From Cloacimonetes bacterium SCGC AAA252-N17 (lineage in GTDB: Bacteria > Cloacimonadota > Cloacimonadia > JGIOTU-2), in NCBI GenBank assembly GCA_000404785.1, contig ASNI01000014.1:1-50446 (forward strand): DNA of 50,446 nucleotides, read 5' to 3'. Each line of letters starts with the position of its first letter. The stretch's first letter is position 1. Shown here in pieces: positions 16,588 to 25,490 of this stretch. The notes under the pieces were generated by a model. It worked only from the letters and a program-made list of their open reading frames with translations, did not search any database and was not told where the DNA came from. The translations under genes and the position numbers were made by a program.

Positions 16588-17838
16588 ATGAAGAGAATCG
16601 TAGTCATCGGAGGAGGTCCTGCCGGCATGATGGCAGCGTGCAGAGCTGCTGAATGCGGAGCTGAAGTAACACTTCTTGAGAAGATGAACAAGCTCGGACT
16701 AAAACTTTCACTTACCGGCAAGGGCAGATGTAATATCACAAACACCGAACCTCAGATAATGACATTTATTGAGAAATATGGAGAGAACGGCAGATTCCTT
16801 ATTAATGCTTTCAATACATTTTTCAATAAAGAATTGATTGATTTTCTTCAGAAGCGCGGTCTTGTTTTGAAGGAGCTTTCCGGTGGACGTATCTACCCTG
16901 ATTCCGATAATTCATGGAATGTTGTAGATGTCTTCGCAGACTATCTAAATGAACTTGGGGTTCACATCGAGCTGGAATCTTCGGTAAAAGAACTGCTGCA
17001 TTATCAGAATATTATCGGTGGTGTCGTTCATGAAAATGGAACTGTCCTTTGCGATGTTGTCATTGTCGCGACAGGAGGGAAATCCTATTCTAAAACAGGC
17101 TCTTCGGGAGATGGATATCAGTTTGCTCGTGTTACAGGACACAAAGTAACAGACCTGTACCCCGGGTTGGTTCCTTTCAATCTGCTTGATATGGATCCAA
17201 TATTGAATGACTTAAAATTGAAAAATGTCAAAGCAACTGTCACTGGAGATGATGAAGTTCTGTCAGAAGCTTTTGGTGAATTCTATTTCACGGAATGGGG
17301 CGCTGACGGTTCTGTGATACTTCGTTTAAGCAGAGATGTAAAAGAAGAAATTCAGGAGGATTACCTGACTTTGCATGTTGATCTTAAACCTGCACTCGAT
17401 GAACAGAAAGTACATGAGAGAATATTGAGAGAGATAAACAGTAATGGTAAATTATCCTACAAAAATATGCTGAAGGAATTGCTTCCCGGAAAGATGATTT
17501 CGTACTTCATCACCAGGACTCAGATGCCGGAAGATACTAAAATTGCAAATATCACAAAAGAACAACGTGAAACTGTTGTTAAGAATTTGAAAGATCTTAC
17601 TTTTACGATTACCGGCACAAGATCCTTTGATGAAGCCATCGTTACTTCCGGCGGAGTAGAGCTTTCACATATCGATCCAAGAACAATGGAATCCAAAAAA
17701 ATAAAAAATCTGTACTTTGCAGGTGAGGTATTGAATATCGATGGTGACACTGGGGGATACAATCTGCAAGCAGCATTTTCAACAGGATATGTAGCAGGGG
17801 AAAACGCAGCAAAGGAACAAGATAATGAAGAAAATTGA
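16588..17838 (+). CDS. HI0933/YhiN-family FAD-dependent oxidoreductase
   Basis: 416 residues. The N-terminus is a Rossmann FAD-binding fold (VVIGGGPAGMMAACRAAECGAEVTLLEK with the terminal acidic residue), followed by the family signature GLKLSLTGKGRCNITN and, near the C-terminus, TSGGVELSHIDPRTMESK and LYFAGEVLNIDGDTGGYNLQ. These define the HI0933 group of flavoproteins, whose physiological substrate is mostly unknown (BaiN is one characterised member). Likely cytoplasmic. It overlaps the next gene by 14 bp, so the two are translationally linked. Length is normal for the family. Confidence 0.9.
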   Translation: MKRIVVIGGGPAGMMAACRAAECGAEVTLLEKMNKLGLKLSLTGKGRCNITNTEPQIMTFIEKYGENGRFLINAFNTFFNKELIDFLQKRGLVLKELSGGRIYPDSDNSWNVVDVFADYLNELGVHIELESSVKELLHYQNIIGGVVHENGTVLCDVVIVATGGKSYSKTGSSGDGYQFARVTGHKVTDLYPGLVPFNLLDMDPILNDLKLKNVKATVTGDDEVLSEAFGEFYFTEWGADGSVILRLSRDVKEEIQEDYLTLHVDLKPALDEQKVHERILREINSNGKLSYKNMLKELLPGKMISYFITRTQMPEDTKIANITKEQRETVVKNLKDLTFTITGTRSFDEAIVTSGGVELSHIDPRTMESKKIKNLYFAGEVLNIDGDTGGYNLQAAFSTGYVAGENAAKEQDNEEN

Positions 17839-18640
17839 TCTGCACATACATTCGAATTTTTCAGACGGCACAAGACATCCCAAAGATATAATTAAAGAAA
17901 CTAAGGAAATGGGTTTTGATGTGATCTCCATCACAGATCATGATACTCTTGATGGCTACAATGCAGGTAAAAGATTGGCGAAGCATCTGGGTATTGAACT
18001 CGTTCCCGGAGTTGAGATCAGTACATACTATCAATCTTTTGATGTACACATTCTCGCCTATTTTGTGAATATTCATAATCGGCAGCTTCTGAATATGTTG
18101 AAATATATTCAAAAAGGAAGAATAGTACGCGCTCAGAAAATTCTCGATAAATTAGACGAATACGGCATTAACCTTAAGATCAAAGATGTATTCGAACATG
18201 TCGAAAATAAAAAAGTGGTTGGACGTCCTCATATTGCAACTGCAATGGTAGAAAAAGATTATACAACGTATGAAGAGGCGTTCTGGCACTATATTGGTAA
18301 TGATAGGCCTGCTTACGTACGCAAACCCACTTTCCCTCCGGAAGAAGTCATCAAGATAATCAGGGAAGCCGGTGGTGTTTCGATACTTGCACATCCGGGA
18401 GTCATCAAAAATGATTTCATTATTCCTGATCTCGTAGATTTCGGTCTGGATGGTCTTGAAATTTTTTATCCGCTGCATAGTTTGTATCAAAGACAGAATT
18501 ACCTCGAACTTGCCGAGCGCTACGGACTTCTTGTTACTGGCGGTTCTGACTATCATGGATTTGCCAGAAAGAATGAGGGGTATGGGCAGGCGATGCTCGA
18601 AGAAAGCTACTATAACCAGCTATTAGCACACAGGAAATGA
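17825..18640 (+). CDS. PHP-domain phosphoesterase (TrpH/YciV type)
   Basis: 271 residues, essentially one PHP domain. Metal-binding motifs in order: DLHIHSNFSDG (about residues 4-14), ITDHDTLDGY, a glutamate in GVEIS, HIL in the middle, LAHPG and the terminal GSDYHG. This arrangement is that of the YciV/TrpH group, known as 3',5'-nucleoside bisphosphate phosphatases and 5'-3' exoribonucleases acting on RNA ends. The exact substrate is not shown. It starts inside the flavoprotein gene (14-bp overlap) and is followed four bases later by an MBL-fold hydrolase. Confidence 0.9.
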   Translation: MKKIDLHIHSNFSDGTRHPKDIIKETKEMGFDVISITDHDTLDGYNAGKRLAKHLGIELVPGVEISTYYQSFDVHILAYFVNIHNRQLLNMLKYIQKGRIVRAQKILDKLDEYGINLKIKDVFEHVENKKVVGRPHIATAMVEKDYTTYEEAFWHYIGNDRPAYVRKPTFPPEEVIKIIREAGGVSILAHPGVIKNDFIIPDLVDFGLDGLEIFYPLHSLYQRQNYLELAERYGLLVTGGSDYHGFARKNEGYGQAMLEESYYNQLLAHRK

Positions 18641-18644
18641 AAAT

Positions 18645-19268
18645 ATGCCAATTAAAAGATTAGTACTGCTGGCGGAATTTGAGACAAATACCTATCTGAT
18701 CTGGGATGAGTATTCGAAAGCTGGAGCAGTTATTGATCCTGCAAACAATGCACGGAAAATTGTGGATGAAGCAAAAAGACTTGGTTTCAAAATAAAATAT
18801 ATTATAAATACTCATGGACACGCAGATCATATTGGAGCGAACTCCGAACTGAAAAAACTCACGGGCGCAACACTATGCATACATGAAGATGACAGTGAGA
18901 AATTAAGCAATCCTGATCTGAATCTCAGTTCTTTTGTGGGATTTCCTATTACGACCGTAAAAGCTGACCGACTGCTGAAAGATGGTGATGTAGTAAATAT
19001 CGGAAATATTTCATTAAAGGTGTTGCATACTCCGGGTCATTCAAAAGGAGGGATCTGCCTGCTTGGGGATGGTTTTGTATTCAGTGGAGATACACTATTT
19101 TTTGAGAGTCTCGGACGTTATGATTTTCCGGATAGTAATGGCGAGCATCTGAGAAGAAGCATAGAAGAGAAGTTATTTATCCTGCCTGATTCGACAAAAG
19201 TATATACAGGGCATGGAGGACCAACCACAATTGGTCATGAAAAAAAGCATAATCCGTTTTTCTTTTAA
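18645..19268 (+). CDS. MBL-fold metallo-hydrolase (glyoxalase II-like)
   Basis: 207 residues with the metallo-beta-lactamase fold: THGHADHIG (HxHxDH, about residues 57-62), then HTPGHSKGG, then FSGDTLF and GHGGPTTIGHE as the remaining metal ligands. Both metals of the binuclear zinc or iron site can be bound. Small single-domain members of this type hydrolyse thioesters such as S-lactoylglutathione or related compounds; substrate is not evident. It sits between the PHP gene and guaA with gaps of four and three bases, so it is part of one operon. Confidence 0.88.
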   Translation: MPIKRLVLLAEFETNTYLIWDEYSKAGAVIDPANNARKIVDEAKRLGFKIKYIINTHGHADHIGANSELKKLTGATLCIHEDDSEKLSNPDLNLSSFVGFPITTVKADRLLKDGDVVNIGNISLKVLHTPGHSKGGICLLGDGFVFSGDTLFFESLGRYDFPDSNGEHLRRSIEEKLFILPDSTKVYTGHGGPTTIGHEKKHNPFFF

Positions 19269-19271
19269 ACT

Positions 19272-20804
19272 ATGATAATAATATTGGATTTCGGTTCTCA
19301 GTACACGTATTTGATCGTGAAATCAGTTCAGCAATTGAACGTATCTTGCAAAGTGATGCCTTATGACATTCCTATCTCAGAAATTCTTGAGATCAAACCT
19401 GAAGCCATCATTTTTTCAGGCAGCCCGTATAGTGTTCTGGATGACAAAGCACCGTTGTGTGATGAACGCATATTTGAGCTTGGAATTCCAATACTTGGTA
19501 TATGCTACGGAATGCAACTCATCTGTCATCTTCTGGACGGCAGAGTCGTACATTCATTGAAAAAGGAGTTTGGGTACGTTGAGCTTATTGTTGATGAACA
19601 GCATGAGCTTTTTGAAGGACTGAAAACCGGAGATATCGTTTGGATGAGCCATTCGGATAAAATTGAGAAAGTGCCCATCGATTTTGAAACTTTTTCCAGC
19701 ACTGTGAATACTCCCTTTGTTGCTATGCAAAATAAAGCGAAAAAGATCTACGCAGTTCAGTTCCATCCCGAGGTATCTCATACGGAAAAGGGACTGTTCA
19801 TTTTTAAGAATTTCTTGTACAGCATTTGCGGACTAAAACCGAATTGGACACCGATTTCATTCATAGAGAAGGCATCAAAAGAGATCAAAGAAAAGGTCGG
19901 GGATGCAGGTGTAGTGCTGGGTTTGAGCGGCGGTGTGGATTCATCTGTAACTGCTGCCCTGCTGGATAAAGTGATCGGTGATAAGCTCATTCCAATCCTT
20001 GTCGATACCGGCTTGATGAGGAAAAATGAAATCGCAGAAATTCAACAAATCTTTGAGAATATGGGAATCCATATCAATGTTATTTATGCAAAAGATGTTT
20101 TTCTCAAGCAGTTAAAAGGGGTTACCGATCCTGAAGAAAAAAGAAAGATCATCGGAAGGTTGTTTATAGAAATTTTTGAAAAAGAAGCACTAAAATTCGA
20201 CAATGTGCAATTCCTTGCACAAGGCACTCTTTATCCTGATGTAATTGAGAGTTCTTCGTCAAAGACAAAAGATGGTCCTTCTGTGACGATCAAGTCGCAT
20301 CACAATGTAGGCGGTTTGCCGGAAAAACTCAATCTAAAACTTATAGAACCACTTCGGGAGTTGTTTAAATATGAAGTGAGAGTGATCGGCAAAGAGCTCG
20401 GTTTGTCGGATGAGATTCTTTTCAGACATCCCTTCCCGGGACCTGGACTTGCTGTTCGTATCATTGGAGATATCACTGAAGAAAAAGTTGCTCTTCTTCA
20501 GGAAATTGATTTCATATTCATTGATGAATTAAGAAAGAACTATTACTATGACCGCATCTGGCAGGCATTTGCAGTATTACTTCCTGTACAAACAGTCGGC
20601 GTGATGGGAGACGACAGGACCTATGAAAATGTCTGTGCACTTCGTGCAGTCAACAGTCTGGACGGCATGACGGCGGACTGGACAAAGATACCATACAAGA
20701 TATTAAGAAGGGTATCAAACAGGATCATTAATGAGGTTAATGGCGTAAATAGAGTCGTATATGATATTAGCTCAAAGCCGCCGAGTACGATCGAGTGGGA
20801 ATGA
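19272..20804 (+). CDS. guaA: GMP synthase (glutamine-hydrolysing)
   Basis: Converts XMP, ATP and glutamine to GMP, last step of guanine nucleotide synthesis. 510 residues, normal length. The N-terminal class I glutamine amidotransferase has the nucleophile C78 in GICYGMQ and the His-Glu pair in QFHPEVSHTE. The ATP-pyrophosphatase domain has the P-loop LSGGVDSS (about residue 220), followed by the C-terminal dimerisation domain with FRHPFPGPGLAVRI and the end motif SSKPPSTIEWE. It follows the MBL gene by three bases; the SurA-like gene follows by six, so expression is linked. Confidence 0.98.
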   Translation: MIIILDFGSQYTYLIVKSVQQLNVSCKVMPYDIPISEILEIKPEAIIFSGSPYSVLDDKAPLCDERIFELGIPILGICYGMQLICHLLDGRVVHSLKKEFGYVELIVDEQHELFEGLKTGDIVWMSHSDKIEKVPIDFETFSSTVNTPFVAMQNKAKKIYAVQFHPEVSHTEKGLFIFKNFLYSICGLKPNWTPISFIEKASKEIKEKVGDAGVVLGLSGGVDSSVTAALLDKVIGDKLIPILVDTGLMRKNEIAEIQQIFENMGIHINVIYAKDVFLKQLKGVTDPEEKRKIIGRLFIEIFEKEALKFDNVQFLAQGTLYPDVIESSSSKTKDGPSVTIKSHHNVGGLPEKLNLKLIEPLRELFKYEVRVIGKELGLSDEILFRHPFPGPGLAVRIIGDITEEKVALLQEIDFIFIDELRKNYYYDRIWQAFAVLLPVQTVGVMGDDRTYENVCALRAVNSLDGMTADWTKIPYKILRRVSNRIINEVNGVNRVVYDISSKPPSTIEWE

Positions 20805-20810
20805 TCCATT

Positions 20811-23654
20811 ATGAAGAAATATTGTATTCTACTTTTTTTGGTGCTGATACCAAGTTTTGGATTTTCCCAGTCCAATATTGTTGCAGAAGTTGCAGGAGAA
20901 CCTCTCACATGGCTTGAGCTGCAAAATCGGTACGAATCGGTCTGGCGCGAGTATTTGCATGATCCATCTCTGTTTCCTGAAGTATCACAAAAATCAATTC
21001 ATGGGGATCTGAAAAAAATTGCTCTTGATCAGCTTATTACAGAGCGGCTTTTTGAGATATATGCTGATGAAAATAATATCTTCATTAATGAGGAAGAACT
21101 GGAAACGATTTTCAAGCAGATCTATTCGGATAATGCACTTTTTCTTACAAACGGATACTTTGACGAAACAAAATTACAACGCTTCAAGATGCAGTACCCC
21201 ACACGATACAGGGAGATCATAGACAGAATTCGCGATGATATGCTCGATGATAAGATCAAGGAGATAATAAAAGAGCAGTTCTATCTTAATGATAGAGAAT
21301 TGTACGATGCCTATGTGCGTGATAATTCAAGAATTCAACTGAAATATCTCATAATTCCAGACAGTTTAATGCCCACAAATTTTCCTTCAAGTCCGGCTTA
21401 TGTGAAAGAATTCCATAAAGAGCATAAGTATTCCTATCAAGCGCCGGATAAGGTTCGCCTTGGTATCATTTATATCCAGGATGATGATTTTTTCCCTTCA
21501 TCCAAGCCATATTATAAATACGTTCCTGCTTACCGTAGAGATGCTCATGCCCAGTCAAGAATTTATGCAGAACAATTAGCCGATCTGCTTAATTCGGGTT
21601 ATGATGAAAATAGTCCCATTTTCAGCGCCCATCATGTGTTCGAAACAGGATATTTGGAAAAGGGTGATCACATTGGCAAGCTTGAGCATAGCGATGATAT
21701 CATTAAGAAAGCATTGCAGTTGCGCACAGGAAGATATCATTCTTCTCCTATTGAACAGGAAAATGGCTGGATAATTTTTAAGACAATTGGAGAAAAAGGT
21801 GGTGGCATTGCTAATTTTGAAGATGCCGCACTTTCTATCTGGAAGGATTATATCTCAGTTGGGCGTGATTATTATTTCGATTGTGAAACTGAAAATTATT
21901 ACAAGAATAATATCGAACACGAACTGCTCTTCGAAGTTGATGTGAGTTATATCAGATTTGATGTTGAAGACCTTCAGTTCGATATACATTTCAGTGAGGA
22001 CTCTTTGTGGGATTATTATGAGTATAATCTTGAGGAATTTGTCACTGTGCGGGACACGTTGCCATTTGAAAAAGTGCGCGAAGACATCGTTGAAGAGCTC
22101 ACAAAAAAAGCAAAGAAGAAATTCGCAGATTCAACCATAACATACATTAAGGAAAGGGTTTCCGAGCATGATTTTCTTCTTGGCTATCCCAGTGCTGAGA
22201 TAAAATTATTCCAGAAATATATTGAAAATATGCCCTATTACAGAGAGCCATATCCTCTCGTTCAAGATACAATTTTCAAAACACCTGTTGATTCCATATT
22301 TTTCGCAAAAAAAGGAACGCATTATGTGATCGGGCTGGTAAATGACAGACAGCTTGTACTCTCGAAAGAAAAAAACTCACTCAAAAATCAGGTACAAAAT
22401 CTTCTTGAAAATAAATGGGATACAGATTGGCAGAACGGATTTCAGGAATTTTATTCACAAAATAAAAACGCCTATTTCGAACCGAATCTTTATCGTTTTT
22501 CGTATATCTTTATTCCAATTGATACTTCCCAGGTGATTATAGATTCTTCAGATGCGAGAGCATATTTTTCTGAAAATAAGGATAAATTTATTCAATCTGA
22601 TCGAGTTAAACTGCAGACGATATTCATAGCTGAAAGTCCTCTTATCTATAAAAAAGTTCAAGACATTCAGAACGCAGTGCTTGATGGAGTAGATTTTGAG
22701 ATCATCTCGGATATGTATTATGAGCCAAATCCATTTGTCGAAAAGGACAATACATTCATTAATGTAAACGATCTCAATGAAATGACCAATTCATGTGTTG
22801 ACACTCTTGGACTGGGCGAAATCTCTTCACCGATCTATACAAACGAGGGCTGTTTCTTCATCAAATTAGTTGAGAAAGAAAAGAACGACGAGAATATCTT
22901 TGAGCTGAAGAAATCGCAGGTTTTTTATGAAATGAAACTTCCTCTTGCTGACAGTATTGCTTATCGTACAGTAAAGACAATTTATGATAATATCTACAGC
23001 AATAGAGATATGTTGTTCAATACTCATCATGAGAACACCTTTTATACTGACTACCTGAAGCTGGATGATGAATATACAGTGATAGACAGTTTGATCACCT
23101 TGCCGAAAAGAGAATATGATGAGTTGAATTCTCTTAGAATTGGGAATAAATTTCCTAAGATTTTCACAGTTAAGGGTGGGTATGCAATCCTCTTTCTGGA
23201 AGATAAGGTCTCAGGCAAGAAGATCACTGGATATGATGCATACACCAAAGCCCGTGATGAATTTCTTTCCAAATTGCAATTCAACGAATGTAAAATTTTC
23301 ACGGAATACCTTACTCTTGAACTAATGAATCGGCAGAAGGGCTATCTTACCTATATTTTCGGAGGATTACGTGAAACTCCGCTTATCAGTTATGATGACA
23401 TGATCAACAACCTGCCGGGCAGTAATATCATAGTGCGAAGTGCTTTTACAAAGGAGCCATACACATACAGTCATCCAATCCGATTTACTGATCACGGTTG
23501 GGGATTTTATTATGTTGCGAAAAAGAAAGTTGAAACCCCTCAGAACTTCGTATCTATCAAGCAGAAATACCGTCAGGAATATGTTGAGAAGAAGTTCAGG
23601 GGCTGGCTGGAAAGCTATAAGATGCAGAAACAGGTGAAGGTTTTTGTGCAGTAA
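20811..23654 (+). CDS. exported SurA/PpiD-like peptidyl-prolyl isomerase (parvulin type)
   Basis: 947 residues, roughly twice the usual SurA length. Signal peptide about 1-19 (ending FGFSQ). Residues about 20-200 are the SurA-like chaperone region (VAEVAGEPLTWLELQNRYE, LDQLITERLFEIYADENNI). Two parvulin-like segments are visible: about 212-325, ending HSSPIEQENGWIIFKTIGE, and about 600-700, ending SSPIYTNEGCFFIKLVEKE. Further helical repeats follow. Such proteins escort outer-membrane proteins across the periplasm, fitting a cell with the barrel and surface proteins encoded downstream. It is the last gene of the run beginning with the flavoprotein. Confidence 0.85.
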   Translation: MKKYCILLFLVLIPSFGFSQSNIVAEVAGEPLTWLELQNRYESVWREYLHDPSLFPEVSQKSIHGDLKKIALDQLITERLFEIYADENNIFINEEELETIFKQIYSDNALFLTNGYFDETKLQRFKMQYPTRYREIIDRIRDDMLDDKIKEIIKEQFYLNDRELYDAYVRDNSRIQLKYLIIPDSLMPTNFPSSPAYVKEFHKEHKYSYQAPDKVRLGIIYIQDDDFFPSSKPYYKYVPAYRRDAHAQSRIYAEQLADLLNSGYDENSPIFSAHHVFETGYLEKGDHIGKLEHSDDIIKKALQLRTGRYHSSPIEQENGWIIFKTIGEKGGGIANFEDAALSIWKDYISVGRDYYFDCETENYYKNNIEHELLFEVDVSYIRFDVEDLQFDIHFSEDSLWDYYEYNLEEFVTVRDTLPFEKVREDIVEELTKKAKKKFADSTITYIKERVSEHDFLLGYPSAEIKLFQKYIENMPYYREPYPLVQDTIFKTPVDSIFFAKKGTHYVIGLVNDRQLVLSKEKNSLKNQVQNLLENKWDTDWQNGFQEFYSQNKNAYFEPNLYRFSYIFIPIDTSQVIIDSSDARAYFSENKDKFIQSDRVKLQTIFIAESPLIYKKVQDIQNAVLDGVDFEIISDMYYEPNPFVEKDNTFINVNDLNEMTNSCVDTLGLGEISSPIYTNEGCFFIKLVEKEKNDENIFELKKSQVFYEMKLPLADSIAYRTVKTIYDNIYSNRDMLFNTHHENTFYTDYLKLDDEYTVIDSLITLPKREYDELNSLRIGNKFPKIFTVKGGYAILFLEDKVSGKKITGYDAYTKARDEFLSKLQFNECKIFTEYLTLELMNRQKGYLTYIFGGLRETPLISYDDMINNLPGSNIIVRSAFTKEPYTYSHPIRFTDHGWGFYYVAKKKVETPQNFVSIKQKYRQEYVEKKFRGWLESYKMQKQVKVFVQ

Positions 23655-23732
23655 GTTTGGAAAAGTGTAAAACTTGACAGCAAACAGATGGATAAAAAAA
23701 CAGTGTCAATCGCAATTCTTTTTACAAAGGTT

Positions 23733-23808
23733 GCCGGGATAGCTCAGACGGTAGAGCAGGGGCCCGAAAAGCCCTGTGTCCGTGGTTCAATTCCGCGTCC
23801 CGGCACCA
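23733..23808 (+). tRNA. tRNA-Phe (GAA)
   Basis: 76 nt including the encoded CCA. Acceptor GCCGGGA / TCCCGGC, D-stem GCTC/GAGC, anticodon stem GGGGC/GCCCT, loop CCGAAAA giving anticodon GAA, T-arm CGTGG-TTCAATT-CCGCG, discriminator A. All stems pair (two G-U). The sequence is close to the E. coli tRNA-Phe. Unusual: position 33 is C, where U is almost universal for the U-turn. Confidence 0.95.
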
Positions 23809-23827
23809 TTTTTTTTACACACAGATC

Positions 23828-24775
23828 ATGGCAATAATCGGAATAACGATCGGCGACCCGACTGGCATTGGACCGGAAATTATTAAGAAAGTACTATCTG
23901 CATACAAACTTAAACATAAGATAGTTATTTACGGCGAGCTTCCAGATTCAGTAGTATTTGATGAAATTGCAATTATTTCCAATTCTGAAGAGATCAAGCA
24001 AGCCGATTCTAATGTGCTTTGGTATCCTGTGATGAAGGAGGAAAAATTTATTTCAGGGAATCCATCGAAAGCAAGCGGGATTGCCGCATACTCTGCAATA
24101 AAAAAAGCAGGTGAGGATGCTTTGAATGGATACATCGATGCAGTTGTGACCGCACCGCTTAGCAAACACCATATCCAGATTTCTCATTCGGATTTTATTG
24201 GACATACAGAATTCTTCGCGCATCAGGCACATGACGCTGAAGTGGTTATGAGTTTCTTTAGCGATAAATTGAATGTCGGATTGCTGACAACGCATTGTGC
24301 AGTCTCTGATATCTCATCCTATCTAAATATTGATAGCGTTGTAGCTAAGATTTTGATTATTAATTATGCATTAAAGAAATATTTCCATATTGCAAATCCG
24401 AAGTTGGGACTGCTCGGGTTTAATCCCCATGCTGGTGAGAATGGCGCTTTTGGAAAGGAAGAGATCAAAATCCTCAAGCCGGCAATAAACGCACTCAGAA
24501 CTCAAGGAGTTGAGATCGATGGACCATATCCTGCTGATACTTTTTTTGCAAGAGATTTTCACACGTTTGATATGATCGTTTCTCCCTATCATGATCAGGG
24601 CTTGATCCCTTTTAAGATGTTGTCCTTTGATACAGGAGTAAATGTTACTCTCGGGCTGCCATACATACGAACTTCTGTTGATCACGGCACTGCTTTTGGA
24701 ATTGCCGGCAAGGATCAGGCATCGGAAAGAAGTCTATTAAGTGCAATAGCACTCGCAGAAAAAATGCTTTCATGA
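23828..24775 (+). CDS. pdxA: 4-hydroxythreonine-4-phosphate dehydrogenase
   Basis: Oxidises 4-phosphohydroxy-L-threonine in pyridoxal phosphate synthesis (the DXP-dependent route). 315 residues, typical length. Markers: GITIGDPTGIGPEI at the N-terminus, TAPLSKHHI, HSDFIGHTEFFA (metal-binding His), GLLGFNPHAGE, GPYPADTFF, and SPYHDQGLIPFK (metal-binding His). The start is 20 bases after the tRNA; no clear ribosome site is seen. It overlaps rnhB by four bases (ATGA). PdxA-like proteins acting on other substrates exist, so vitamin B6 synthesis is likely but depends on the rest of the pathway. Confidence 0.93.
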   Translation: MAIIGITIGDPTGIGPEIIKKVLSAYKLKHKIVIYGELPDSVVFDEIAIISNSEEIKQADSNVLWYPVMKEEKFISGNPSKASGIAAYSAIKKAGEDALNGYIDAVVTAPLSKHHIQISHSDFIGHTEFFAHQAHDAEVVMSFFSDKLNVGLLTTHCAVSDISSYLNIDSVVAKILIINYALKKYFHIANPKLGLLGFNPHAGENGAFGKEEIKILKPAINALRTQGVEIDGPYPADTFFARDFHTFDMIVSPYHDQGLIPFKMLSFDTGVNVTLGLPYIRTSVDHGTAFGIAGKDQASERSLLSAIALAEKMLS

Positions 24776-25419
24776 TATCAGAATACAAGCATTTTCCCGA
24801 ATATAAAAAAATAATTGGAATTGATGAAGCCGGCAGAGGACCTGTTGCAGGACCGGTTGTGGTTGCTGCAGTGATATTACCCAAAGATTGTATGATCGAA
24901 GGAATTAATGATTCAAAGAAATTATCCGCAAAAAAGAGAGATGAGCTTTTCAAACAGATAACTTTTCGGGCACTTCATTATGAATATAAGGTGGTCGAGC
25001 ACACAATAATTGATGAAGTAAATATTCTTCAGGCGACATTTTTGGGTATGAATAAGCTTTTACAACCTTTTTTTTCATCACCTCATTTAGCGCTCATCGA
25101 TGGTCCTCACTTACCCAAGAAAGAATATGATGAGAAATGTAAGTTGATTCTCAAGTCTGTAGTATCAGGTGATAGCACATATCAGTGTATTGCTGCGGCA
25201 TCGATAATTGCTAAAGTTGTAAGGGACTCGATTATGACCAACTATCATAAAAAATATCCGGCTTATGACTTCATTAATAATAAGGGTTATCTTACCAAAC
25301 ATCATAGAGCTGCGATTGAAAAATTCGGGATTTGTCCGATACATAGAAGAAGCTTTGTTCCAATAAATGTTTATTTCCTGAAATCATTATTTGCATTTAA
25401 AATATTAAATCAATTTTAG
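24772..25419 (+). CDS. rnhB: ribonuclease HII
   Basis: Endonuclease that cuts the RNA strand of RNA-DNA hybrids, notably single ribonucleotides in DNA. 215 residues, normal for the family. The catalytic DEAGRGP is at residues 18-24; the further acidic residues are in LALIDG and in the SIIAKVVRDSIM region (GDSTYQCIAAASIIAKVVRD). The C-terminal GYLTKHHRAAIEKFGICPIHRRSF is characteristic. The start codon overlaps the stop of pdxA, so the two are translationally coupled. No terminator is obvious after it. Confidence 0.96.
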   Translation: MISEYKHFPEYKKIIGIDEAGRGPVAGPVVVAAVILPKDCMIEGINDSKKLSAKKRDELFKQITFRALHYEYKVVEHTIIDEVNILQATFLGMNKLLQPFFSSPHLALIDGPHLPKKEYDEKCKLILKSVVSGDSTYQCIAAASIIAKVVRDSIMTNYHKKYPAYDFINNKGYLTKHHRAAIEKFGICPIHRRSFVPINVYFLKSLFAFKILNQF

Positions 25420-25490
25420 TAAACTGAAAAAATTGACATTGAGACTTTTTTTTATCTTTTTGCCTTAATAAATAAAATAGCGGAGGTGCT

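Noticed and set aside
25433..25458. Promoter TTGACA ... TATCTT before the heparinase-like gene
   Set aside because: The spacer is 14 bases, too short for a normal sigma-70 promoter.
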